Positions 8,654-15,743 of a stretch of DNA of 64,000 bases are shown here, piece after piece. The number at the start of each line of letters is the position of its first letter. The first letter of the stretch is position 1. The notes beneath the pieces are model-generated. The model saw only the letters and a list, made by a program, of their open reading frames with translations, had not been told where the DNA came from and did not search any database. Made by a program: the position numbers and the translations under genes. Where the stretch lies: NCBI GenBank assembly GCA_964542535.1, contig CAZIUE010000003.1, positions 1-64,000 of the forward strand, in the 5' to 3' direction. The DNA comes from Pseudopelobacter sp964542535. GTDB taxonomy: Bacteria; Desulfobacterota; Desulfuromonadia; Geobacterales; Pseudopelobacteraceae.

Positions 8654-9121
8654 ATGTCCACGTCATCCGTGAATCCCGAACAACTGGCCCAGGTCTTCCG
8701 TGATTCCGGCCTGCGTCTCACCCACCAGCGCTTGGAGATCTACCGGGAACTGCTGGAGTCGAAGGATCACCCCACGGTCGAGCAGCTGTACCGCAGGTTG
8801 CGCCGGAGGATCGCGACCCTCTCCCTGGACACGGTCTACCGCACCCTGACTACCCTGGTTACCCATGGCATGGTCAAGCGCATCGAGACCGCGGAAAGCC
8901 AGGCCCGCTTCGACGCAGTGGGGAAACGCCATCATCACGCCATCTGCAAACGCTGCAACGGGATCATGGATTTTCACTGGCCCCTGCTGGACGAGGCGCC
9001 CCTGCCGGAAGAGGTCGGCTCCTGGGGCAGGTTCGACGGGGCCAGCGCCGTGGTGTACGGCATCTGCGCCGCCTGTCTCGCCCGGGACGGTGAGGCAGAC
9101 CGACCCGTTGAAAAAACGTAG
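8654..9121 (+). CDS. Fur-family regulator, PerR-like
   Basis: A 155-residue winged-helix metalloregulator. The helix-turn-helix region includes LRLTHQRLEIYREL and the recognition segment LSLDTVYRTLTTLV. Metal-site residues are visible in HHHAICKRCNG and in the C-terminal CAACL, giving the two CxxC pairs of a structural zinc site. The neighbouring rubrerythrin gene, 74 bases downstream on the same strand, makes a peroxide-sensing PerR role likely. The start at 8654 follows AAAAAGGG. The last 20 residues are variable. Regulation is probably by its own product through the palindromes upstream. Confidence 0.82.
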   Translation: MSTSSVNPEQLAQVFRDSGLRLTHQRLEIYRELLESKDHPTVEQLYRRLRRRIATLSLDTVYRTLTTLVTHGMVKRIETAESQARFDAVGKRHHHAICKRCNGIMDFHWPLLDEAPLPEEVGSWGRFDGASAVVYGICAACLARDGEADRPVEKT

Positions 9122-9195
9122 TGATCATCTGCCGCACCGCGGCTCGTCCCCCTCTGGGGACCCACATCACACCATCACAAAGGAGGAGCACCCCG

Positions 9196-9771
9196 ATGCC
9201 GAGTATCAAGGGAACCAAGACCGAACAGAACCTGCTGAAGTCGTTTGCCGGAGAGAGCCAGGCCCGCAACCGCTACACCTATTTCGCCGGCGTGGCCCGC
9301 AAGGAAGGGTATGTGCAGATCGCCGACATCTTCGAGGAGACTGCCTCCCAGGAGAAGGAGCACGCCAAGCGCTTCTTCAAGTTCCTGGAGGGGGGAGATG
9401 TGGAGATAACCGCCTGTTTTCCCGCCGGCAGGATCGGCACGACGTCCGAAAACCTGCTGGCCGCCGCCAACGGCGAACATGAGGAGTACAGCGACCTCTA
9501 CCCCGGCTTTGCCGACGTTGCCGCCCAGGAGGGGTTCAACGAGATCGCCCAGGCATGGCGGGCCATCTCCGTGGCCGAGAAGCAGCATGAGAAACGCTAC
9601 CGCGACCTTCTGGCCAATATCGAGGCCGGCCGCGTGTTCAAGCGCGACGGCGAGGTAACCTGGCGCTGCCGCAACTGCGGGTACCTGCATACGGGTACGG
9701 CAGCTCCGGAACTCTGCCCCGCCTGTATCCATCCCCAGGCTCATTTCGAGCTCTTGGGGGAAAACTGGTAG
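9196..9771 (+). CDS. rbr: Rubrerythrin
   Basis: A 191-residue NADH-linked peroxidase found in anaerobes. The N-terminal four-helix di-iron domain has the ligand motifs GESQARNRY, ETASQEKEHA, NGEHEEY and SVAEKQHEKRY. A C-terminal rubredoxin-like domain holds iron with CRNCG and CPAC, ending HFELL. Length matches the family. The ATG at 9196 follows AAAGGAGGAGC; an upstream in-frame ATG at 9121 overlaps the regulator's stop and lacks family sequence. It is probably co-transcribed with the PerR-like gene and ends at a strong hairpin. Confidence 0.95.
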   Translation: MPSIKGTKTEQNLLKSFAGESQARNRYTYFAGVARKEGYVQIADIFEETASQEKEHAKRFFKFLEGGDVEITACFPAGRIGTTSENLLAAANGEHEEYSDLYPGFADVAAQEGFNEIAQAWRAISVAEKQHEKRYRDLLANIEAGRVFKRDGEVTWRCRNCGYLHTGTAAPELCPACIHPQAHFELLGENW

Positions 9772-9811
9772 ATCATTCTCGTAACGGCCATCTCTGGAAT
9801 GGCCGTCCTGC

Positions 9812-9846
9812 CGGGAGACACGGTTAGCCGTGTCTCCCGTTATTTT
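9812..9846 (+). terminator. Terminator after rubrerythrin
   Basis: A 12-bp stem (9812-9823 with 9828-9839) and a TTAG loop, followed by a T-rich run ending at 9846. A smaller hairpin (ACGGCCAT with ATGGCCGT) precedes it. Confidence 0.75.
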
Positions 9847-9868
9847 GTCCGCGGCGCGGAGCTATAAG

Positions 9869-10005
9869 GCTGAGCCTTTTGCAAAAGTATTCCGTTCATG
9901 GTTCGACACGCTCACCACGAACGGAATGTCAGCACGGTATCATTTCATGTCCGTTCGCCCTGAGCCTGTCAAGGAGCAAAATGCGACTTTTGCATGAGGC
10001 TCAGC
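9869..10005. repeat. Intergenic element with imperfect 20-bp inverted ends
   Basis: The ends 9869-9888 and 9986-10005 are inverted copies, with two or three mismatches in 20. Inside, ATTCCGTTC and GAACGGAAT form another inverted pair, and the interior resembles the CCGTTCGCCCTGAG-type REP sequences found in many Gram-negative genomes. No open frame. It looks like a non-autonomous palindromic repeat. Confidence 0.6.
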
Positions 10006-10056
10006 TGAACAGAAGGTTTCTCCCCACTTCTACCACAACCCCTTGAAGGGGAGGAA

Positions 10057-10803
10057 CTATGAGCGGCCGTAGGGGCAGACCCGCTCCAGGTTCAGCAGCG
10101 CAGCCACGCCCGCGATGGTGTTGCCGAAGAAGATCACCGGCTTGCCGGCCTCGTGGAACAGCTCCAGAATCTCGTCGATGGTGCCGTTGACCAGGCTGGA
10201 GCCGGTGACCAGACCGACCTGGCACCACTCCACCAGCTTGGGCAGCTCCTTTTCTCCGTCCATGACGATCAGGTCTTCCCGCTTCTGGCCGATGTTGTCC
10301 GGATTCAAATCCATGATCCGCATGCCCGAGGTGCCGTAGGCATCCACCATCTCCTTCAGGATGGCCGGCTGCAACCCGATCATGCCGTAGCGCCGGACCT
10401 TGAAGCGCTGCCGCAGGAGTTCCGGCATTTCGGCGCCGCATCTGGTCGGCTCGTCGTCCTTGCAATGGACCACGCCCCGGGCCAGCCCCAGGTGACTGGT
10501 AACGGCGTTCAGGCCGGCGGTGAAGACGGCCCGCCAGCCGTTCTCCTTCAGCTCCAGTTCCAGCAGTTCTCCCAGGGGGCCATCCCAGTTTCCCGGCGCG
10601 TCGGTAAATGCCTGGCCGGCCGTGTCGCGGAAGCGCGCCTCGATGACCCGCTCCTTCCCCTTCTTGATGACGAAATTCTCGTCCGCCGTGCCGATGGCCT
10701 CGTCCGGGGTCAATGACCGGACCCTGACCCGTTCGGTCAGGTCCAGGTCGTGCGCGGCAACTATGCGCTTCAGTTCATTCCGTGCCTGTTCCAGAATATC
10801 CAT
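10057..10803 (-). CDS. DUF364 (putative heavy-metal chelation domain) protein
   Basis: A 248-residue protein of the DUF4213/DUF364 type. The C-terminal half carries the family pattern GMIGLQPAI, a Rossmann-like core with DLNPDNIGQKRED and the signature VTGSSLVNGTIDEIL, ending in GNTIAGVAALLNLERVCP. Its biochemical role is unproven; the Pfam family name reflects a proposed metal-binding function. It begins 51 bases after modA on the same strand and is probably co-transcribed. A second, shorter DUF364 protein sits at 20233-20994 in the metal island, so two copies bracket the NifX-rich genes. The start at 10803 has GAGGA upstream. Confidence 0.8.
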   Translation of the reverse strand: MDILEQARNELKRIVAAHDLDLTERVRVRSLTPDEAIGTADENFVIKKGKERVIEARFRDTAGQAFTDAPGNWDGPLGELLELELKENGWRAVFTAGLNAVTSHLGLARGVVHCKDDEPTRCGAEMPELLRQRFKVRRYGMIGLQPAILKEMVDAYGTSGMRIMDLNPDNIGQKREDLIVMDGEKELPKLVEWCQVGLVTGSSLVNGTIDEILELFHEAGKPVIFFGNTIAGVAALLNLERVCPYGRS

Positions 10804-10854
10804 GTTCCGTTGATTCCTCTTTTCATTGTGGATGTGCGGCTTCTGCCGTTGATT

Positions 10855-11592
10855 TCAGTGAACCTCGAAACCTTGTTTTCTGAGGACCCTGGTTGCCTCG
10901 GCCGAGCGCAGGAAGGAGAAGAATTTCACCGTTTCCGGCTGTCTGGCTCCGCTGACGGTCATGGCCATGGGATAGACGACCCGGGGGTACAGATCCTGGG
11001 GGACGGTGAAGAGGACCTGCGCGGCGTGGGCCTTCAGGGAGTCGGTACGGTAGACAAAGGCGCCGTCAACTTCACCCCGTTCCGCGTACATGAGGCAGTC
11101 GCGCACGTCCCGGGCCATGACCAGTTTGTTCTCCAGCGCCTTTTCCATGCCCGCCTTCCTGATGGCATGCAGGGCGTAGTCGCCGGCAGGCACGATGGCG
11201 GGGCTTCCCAGGGCGATCCGGCGCAGTCCGGCAAGGTCTCCCATGCCATGGGCCGCCCCCTGTTTTCCGCCGACGAAGACCAGCGTGTTGTAGGCAAACG
11301 GAGCCACCGAGCCGGGATCGATGTGTTTCTTTTCCCTCAGGTATTCCATCCATCTGGTGTTGGCCACCAGCACCACATCCAGTTTCATGCCGTTGTCCAT
11401 CTGCTTTGCCAGTGCGCCCGAAGCAACGTAGTTCCTGGTGATTCTCACCGACGGGTTGCGGACCGTATAGGTGGCGCACAGCTCGTTCAGCACGTCCTTC
11501 AGGCCGACGCCGGCGCCGATCCCGATATCGGCCGCCAGGGCGGACAGGGGTGCCAGCAGCAGGGATAAAACGATACAAAGCATCCTCATCAT
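10855..11592 (-). CDS. modA: Molybdate-type periplasmic substrate-binding protein ModA
   Basis: A 245-residue type 2 periplasmic binding protein of the ModA/Wtp family. A cleaved signal peptide ends at ALA-AD near residue 20. Typical ModA features follow: NYVASGALAKQMDNG, VLVANTRWMEYL, GSPAIVPAGDYA and the hinge stretch AFVYRTDS. The start ATG ATG at 11592 has AAGGAG upstream. No modB or modC is adjacent, so the permease must be elsewhere or the protein acts alone with the DUF364 protein downstream. The linkage to NifX-type genes suggests that molybdate feeds a cofactor assembled here. Confidence 0.85.
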   Translation of the reverse strand: MMRMLCIVLSLLLAPLSALAADIGIGAGVGLKDVLNELCATYTVRNPSVRITRNYVASGALAKQMDNGMKLDVVLVANTRWMEYLREKKHIDPGSVAPFAYNTLVFVGGKQGAAHGMGDLAGLRRIALGSPAIVPAGDYALHAIRKAGMEKALENKLVMARDVRDCLMYAERGEVDGAFVYRTDSLKAHAAQVLFTVPQDLYPRVVYPMAMTVSGARQPETVKFFSFLRSAEATRVLRKQGFEVH

Positions 11593-11767
11593 GTAAGACT
11601 CCTTCGCGTGTAATGTCGTACGGCATCCAGAAGGGACGAAGAAACTCCCATCCCGCGGAAATGTCAATACCGTTATCGAACCGGATATACTGAGGTAGCC
11701 GCTCTCGACGTCCATGGCCGCCCGAGGCTGAGCCCCAGACGCCGGGAAGGTACGGGACCGAAGGTTA

Positions 11768-13081
11768 TCATGACTGTTTCTCCGTGGTGGCGCTGTTACC
11801 GGCGGCAAGGGTTTCCGATTCCTCCAGGGGGTGGGTGGGTGTGGTCAGCCGCGCCAGGCGCCCCTTCCGGTGGGCGCCGACGATCTCCGCCACGGAGAGC
11901 TCTTCGGGAACCTCGTAGATGTCGATGAAGTTTTCCTTGAGCATGTAGAAGGAGAGTTCGCCGATACCGCGGGTGAACAGCAGGTTAACGCCACAGGGGA
12001 GCAGCGCCTTTATGATTTTCACCCCGATATGGAGTTTCTCGTCCAGAAATTCGTTGAAATAGAAATCGATGATTTCCGTGTCATGTTCCGAAAGCTTCAG
12101 GACAACGAAATAGGGCGCCCGACCGAAGTGGCCATGGATTCTGGAGTCGAGCCCGTTCATCTCCGCCACCGGGACCAGGGCCGTCAGGGTCGTGTCCCGC
12201 GACGGTTCCACGTGGACGAATACGGTTTCCACATCCCGGTAGTCATCGGACACGATACGCTCGATCTTGTCCGCCAGTTCGTGGGCCCGGTAGAGCGGCA
12301 GGTTCGGGTTGCTCTCGACGGTGCATTCCACCATTCTGAAGGGGCCGTAACGGCGCACCCTCACCAGTGGTTCCCCCATGATTCCCCGGATGCTTCCGAT
12401 CCTGGAGACGATCTCCAAGCGCAGCTGGGAATCCAGGTCCGCGTCCAGAAGGGAGAGCAGGCAGATCCAGACCGTTTCTCCGCCCAACTTGAGGATCAGC
12501 AGGGAAATCACCAGAATCAGTATCCCCTCCACATGGGGGATGCGCAGGTATGCCAGGAGCAGGCCGACCAGAACCGCCATGGAGACGTAGGTATCCAGCA
12601 GGGTGTCACCGGCCTTGATCAACAGTGACTGGGAATTGATGGCCAGCCCGATTTCTCGCTCCTTCCGCGCCAGGATGTAATCGATGACGATGGAGAGCAG
12701 GCTGGCCAGAACCGGCAGCAGCGGAAAGGCACCCATTGAGCCAGTCTGAAACAGCTTTTCGTACCCCTCCCGGGCCATCTCCAGGCCCGCCCAGAGCACG
12801 ATCACGCCGATGAACAGTCCGGCCAGGGTTTCCGCCTTGTACAGGCCGTAGGGAAACCTGTCGGATTTTTTTCGCGCCGCCAGCCAGAGGCCGAACCCCG
12901 AGGCGGCGATGGTAATCACGTCACCGGCACTATGCACGGCATCGGCCACCAGCAGGGGGGAGTCGAACCACTGCCCCACCACTCCCTTGATGATGGCCAG
13001 CAACAGGGTGAGCAGGGACGCGATCAGGGCGATCCTCTGCCCCCGCGCCAGCCGTTGCATTCGTTCGGTTTCGTTATTCAT
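11768..13081 (-). CDS. Cation diffusion facilitator fused to NifX/NifB-type cluster-binding domain
   Basis: A 437-residue two-part protein. Residues 1-310 are a CDF metal transporter with six transmembrane helices, the first metal motif DAVHSAGD, and a cytoplasmic ferredoxin-like domain. Residues 320-415 are a Di-Nase_FeMo-co (NifX/NifY/ORP) domain, with HGHFGRAPYFVV and LFTRGIGE. The second CDF metal motif reads KAGDTLLD, where a histidine is usual, so the zinc/iron site may be altered. It starts 18 bases after the zinc-ribbon gene and closes the minus arm of the island. The fusion suggests metal efflux or delivery linked to a Mo- or Fe-containing cluster. The ATG at 13081 fits the family N-terminus. 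Confidence 0.88.
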   Translation of the reverse strand: MNNETERMQRLARGQRIALIASLLTLLLAIIKGVVGQWFDSPLLVADAVHSAGDVITIAASGFGLWLAARKKSDRFPYGLYKAETLAGLFIGVIVLWAGLEMAREGYEKLFQTGSMGAFPLLPVLASLLSIVIDYILARKEREIGLAINSQSLLIKAGDTLLDTYVSMAVLVGLLLAYLRIPHVEGILILVISLLILKLGGETVWICLLSLLDADLDSQLRLEIVSRIGSIRGIMGEPLVRVRRYGPFRMVECTVESNPNLPLYRAHELADKIERIVSDDYRDVETVFVHVEPSRDTTLTALVPVAEMNGLDSRIHGHFGRAPYFVVLKLSEHDTEIIDFYFNEFLDEKLHIGVKIIKALLPCGVNLLFTRGIGELSFYMLKENFIDIYEVPEELSVAEIVGAHRKGRLARLTTPTHPLEESETLAAGNSATTEKQS

Positions 13082-13099
13082 GGTCGCCGCCAGGCGTCA

Positions 13100-13309
13100 T
13101 TACCGGTCACTCTCGAATTTGCGGGCCATGCGTGCGCCGCATTTCGGGCAGGGGGTAAGAAAACAGGGAGAGCCGGGCTGCTTGGGGATGATATGTCCGC
13201 AGGTCGTGCAGATGCACTGCTCCGGTCTTCCCTGTCTTCCCCGGCCGATCCCACCGTTGAAACAGCCGCGCCACCATCTTCCGAATCCCCTTCCGTTACC
13301 AGCAGGCAT
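13100..13309 (-). CDS. Small zinc-ribbon protein with glycine/tryptophan-rich N-terminus
   Basis: A 69-residue protein. The N-terminus is rich in Gly, Arg and Trp (MPAGNGRGFGRWWRG), like DUF5320 starts. The C-terminus is a zinc ribbon with CICTTCG and, 12 residues later, CPKCGARM. The same ribbon is fused to the NifX-type protein at 14133-14708. GAAAGGAG precedes the ATG at 13309; longer in-frame starts have no ribosome site. It lies between the J-domain and CDF-NifX genes in one operon. Function unknown; a metal or partner-binding adaptor is plausible. Confidence 0.75.
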   Translation of the reverse strand: MPAGNGRGFGRWWRGCFNGGIGRGRQGRPEQCICTTCGHIIPKQPGSPCFLTPCPKCGARMARKFESDR

Positions 13310-13392
13310 ACCGTTGATCTCCTTTCGGACCGAAACCGCGGGAAGCGGAACAGGAGAATGGCTCCGGTTTCCCGGGCCCCTGGTTCCGTCAC

Positions 13393-13698
13393 TCATCTCC
13401 GTTCCACCTGATCTCCTCCCCATACCGGGTCACTCACGAACTGTCGCCGCAACCGTTCTTCCGGGTTTTGTCCGTAGAACTCATCTTCCTCAAAGGAGTA
13501 GCGGTACGAGTCGATGTATTCACGCAGGATGCGATATGCCTCGTTGATCCGTCCGATCATCTCCACGTCGGATCCGGCACCGGTATCGGGGTGGTGGCGC
13601 CTGACCAGCATCCGGTGCCGTGCCCTGATTTCCCCGCGGGTGGCTCGCTTTTCCATGCCGAACAGGATGAGCGCCTGTTCCAGCTGTTCGTAGGTCAT
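13393..13698 (-). CDS. J-domain (DnaJ-like) protein
   Basis: A 101-residue protein consisting mainly of a J domain with HHPDTG (the HPD motif) near residue 37 and the following helix INEAYRILREY. There is no Gly/Phe or zinc-finger region, so it is a stand-alone type III J protein. J proteins recruit Hsp70 to specific clients; in Fe-S assembly HscB plays this part. Here it heads an operon with zinc-ribbon and CDF-NifX genes, which hints at chaperoned cofactor insertion. GGAGGA stands before the ATG at 13698; an in-frame TTG at 13713 is less likely. Confidence 0.8.
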   Translation of the reverse strand: MTYEQLEQALILFGMEKRATRGEIRARHRMLVRRHHPDTGAGSDVEMIGRINEAYRILREYIDSYRYSFEEDEFYGQNPEERLRRQFVSDPVWGGDQVERR

Positions 13699-14132
13699 GC
13701 TGCATTCCTCCAATCCCGAACGGAGAACATCTTTATTCCGATGCGCCCTGTGCGCGACCGCGGTATGTCTACGTGTCGTTGAACGTTACGGTCGTACTCC
13801 ATCGTGCCTTCAGCATCGCCCGTCGCATCATTCCGGTAAGCAGTTCGCGGGAAAGCGGGAAGCACGGATGATGCCAAGAGAGTTTTTCGCTCAAACAGGC
13901 TGACAGACGGGGACTCCGTCATGGGACGTCGCCGGATATAGTTGCACCGTTGCACCGTTTGCTACTCTCTTGGGTTGCGATAGCGCCACTGTTCCGGTGC
14001 GGCCGGAGTATCCCCTATGTTCACGCATGTCCAGTGTTTTTGCGGCATTGCGTAAGATATCCCGTGGTGATTGTGTTCTGGTACGTATATTGCTGATCCT
14101 TTCCCCGAGAGCATTACAGAGGGTAGCTGACC
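13699..14132. other. Divergent intergenic region of the metal island
   Basis: 434 bases between the J-domain operon (minus) and the NifX operon (plus). A sigma-54 promoter lies at 14079-14094. I see no clear sigma-70 promoter for the minus arm and no convincing coding sequence. A short direct repeat GTTGCACC occurs twice near 13950-13965. Confidence 0.55.
14079..14094 (+). promoter_or_regulatory. Sigma-54 promoter of the NifX/MinD operon
   Basis: TGGTACGTATATTGCT has GG at 14080-14081 and GC at 14092-14093, the exact ten-base spacing, and differs from the consensus TGGCAC-N5-TTGC at one core position. The start point would fall near 14105, leaving a 28-base leader to the first gene. Confidence 0.75.
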
Positions 14133-14708
14133 ATGAAAACGGCATTCGCATACTGGGACAACCGAATAGCGCCGGTCTTCGACACGGCACGACGGATTCG
14201 CGTCGTGGAACGGGACGAACGACGGATTATCGATGAGACCGAGGAAGAGCTGGAGGACGGCTCGCCGGTACGCAAGGTCATCAACCTGTCGCAACTGAAC
14301 GTTACCACCCTGGTATGCGGAGCAATTTCACGGCAACTGCACGAGATGGTTCTGTCCAGCGGCATCCAGGTTATTCCATTTGTTGCCGGAGAGCTGGGGG
14401 AGATTACCAGGGCCTGGCTGGATGGGACCCTGGAAGACGAGCGTTTTGTCATGCCCGGTTGCTGTCGGGGTGGCCGGGCCTATCAACGGGGGAGCTGGTG
14501 CGGAATGGGAGAGGACGCCCTGTACGGAGGAAGAAGCGGACGGCAGGAGGCGGGCCGGGGCCAGGGGCGCAGAGGAGGTCCCCGGGCAGGGGGAGCGGTT
14601 GGGTCCTGCGTCTGTACCGTCTGCGGATATCGCGAGCCGCACGACCGGGGCGTGCCCTGTACGCGGAAACGGTGCCCCGCCTGTGGCGCCGCATTGACGA
14701 GGGAATAA
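14133..14708 (+). CDS. NifX/ORP-type protein with C-terminal zinc ribbon
   Basis: A 191-residue protein. Residues 1-115 are a Di-Nase_FeMo-co domain: MKTAFAYWDNRIAPVFDTA, a VCGAISRQLHEM segment, and the GIQVIPFVAGE strand. A Gly/Arg-rich linker with a CCRGG motif follows. The last 35 residues form a zinc ribbon (CVCTVCGYREP, CPACGAAL) closely like the stand-alone ribbon at 13100-13309. First gene after the sigma-54 promoter, with GAGGG before the ATG. Domains of this kind bind Mo, Fe or Cu-Mo clusters in NifX, NifY and the orange protein. The metal bound here is unknown. Confidence 0.82.
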   Translation: MKTAFAYWDNRIAPVFDTARRIRVVERDERRIIDETEEELEDGSPVRKVINLSQLNVTTLVCGAISRQLHEMVLSSGIQVIPFVAGELGEITRAWLDGTLEDERFVMPGCCRGGRAYQRGSWCGMGEDALYGGRSGRQEAGRGQGRRGGPRAGGAVGSCVCTVCGYREPHDRGVPCTRKRCPACGAALTRE

Positions 14709-14734
14709 CGAACGAGTATCAAAGGAGGTTCATC

Positions 14735-15025
14735 ATGCCGGGAAGAAACGGAACAGGGCCGATGGGCAGGGGTCCCATGACGGGTGGAGGATTTGGAAAC
14801 TGCGCGGGACGTGGAGGCGCCGGATTCGGCGGAGGCATGGGCCGCGGCATGCGGCGGATGCTCCAGGGAGGCGGCCGCTTTGGCTTCAACGCGCCGGATC
14901 AGGGGTATGGCCAGGATGCGGAGAACCGGGCGCTGGTCAGGGAAAATGAAGCGCTCCGCTCCGAGCTGGATGCCATCAAAAAGCGGCTGGACGATATGGA
15001 AACCCGGACCGGAAGCGCACGCTGA
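14735..15025 (+). CDS. DUF5320 protein with glycine/methionine-rich N-terminus and coiled coil
   Basis: A 96-residue protein. The first 50 residues are Gly, Arg and Met rich (MPGRNGTGPMGRGPMTGGG) and hold a single Cys in GNCAG. The last 35 residues are a heptad coiled coil (ENEALRSELDAIKKRLDDME). This layout defines DUF5320 proteins, which are usually found beside NifX-type and MinD-ferredoxin genes; no activity is known. The ATG at 14735 has AAAGGAGG upstream, and the gene lies 26 bases after the NifX-zinc-ribbon gene. Confidence 0.8.
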   Translation: MPGRNGTGPMGRGPMTGGGFGNCAGRGGAGFGGGMGRGMRRMLQGGGRFGFNAPDQGYGQDAENRALVRENEALRSELDAIKKRLDDMETRTGSAR

Positions 15026-15380
15026 CGTCCGGGTCAGGTTTCCACCGGATAACCATCCCCGGCTCTTCGGCCTCGACCTTGGGCCTGGCGAAACGGCGGT
15101 GAACACGACGGTCCCCCTCCTGTGACCGTACCGCTCACTGCCGTGACGAGGAGGGGCCGGGGGTGGTTACCATCATTGATTTCCGCGCTTGGCCATATTT
15201 TCCCCATGGATTCATCGCACTAACAGCCATCCTGACAATGAGTGTTGTTCAATCCGGTCCGGCTGCTGTATTCGCGTCAATCCCCTGAATCCGGGTTTCA
15301 ATTGTTGTCCGTCAACTGTTTCGGTCATGGCCGCCACGCGGTTGGTGGCGGAGTGTGGCCGCGCACAAGGAGAGAAAATC
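15026..15380. other. Gap inside the metal-island operon, 355 bases
   Basis: A long-range inverted pair CCCCTCCT (about 15115) and AGGAGGGG (about 15162) could form a stem that partly ends transcription after the DUF5320 gene. I found no promoter or gene that I would defend. Confidence 0.4.
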
Positions 15381-15743
15381 ATGAAAATTGCCTTTTCCAC
15401 TTCCGGTGAAACACTCGATGCTTCCCTGGATACCCGCTTCGGGCGGGCGCCGCGCTTTCTCATCTACGACTTGAACTCGGACAGGTTCGAACTGGTGGAT
15501 AACCGGCAGAGCCTGGACAGCGCCCAGGGGGCGGGGATTCAATCGGCCGAAACCGTGGCGCGTCAGGGGGTCAAGGCGCTGGTGTCGGGGCATTGCGGCC
15601 CCAAGGCGTTCCGCGTCCTCAAGGCTGCCGGCATCAGCATCTACACCAGCAGTGCCGCGACGGTGCGGGAGGCCCTGGAAGCGTACCGCAACGGCACGCT
15701 GGCCGAAGCCGGCTCCGCGGATGTGGAAGGACACTGGGTATGA
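15381..15743 (+). CDS. NifX/ORP-type cluster-binding protein
   Basis: A 120-residue stand-alone Di-Nase_FeMo-co domain, the size of NifX and the orange protein. The sequence opens MKIAFSTSGETLDASLDTRFGRAPRF, with the family GRAP motif, and includes VSGHCGPKAFRVL, where His-Cys could ligate a cluster. AAGGAGAG precedes the ATG at 15381. Its stop overlaps the start of a MinD-ferredoxin ATPase (ATGA), so the two are translated together. That same pairing is the core of Desulfovibrio orp operons, where the NifX-type protein carries a Mo-Cu-S cluster. Confidence 0.88.
   Translation: MKIAFSTSGETLDASLDTRFGRAPRFLIYDLNSDRFELVDNRQSLDSAQGAGIQSAETVARQGVKALVSGHCGPKAFRVLKAAGISIYTSSAATVREALEAYRNGTLAEAGSADVEGHWV

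Noticed and set aside
6876..11767. Molybdenum-cofactor riboswitch or ModE site upstream of moaE or modA
   Set aside because: No structure or ModE-type palindrome could be found in the short leaders.
13945..13972. Second sigma-54 site near TTGCACC repeats
   Set aside because: GG/GC spacing does not fit ten bases in any register; the site at 14079-14094 does.
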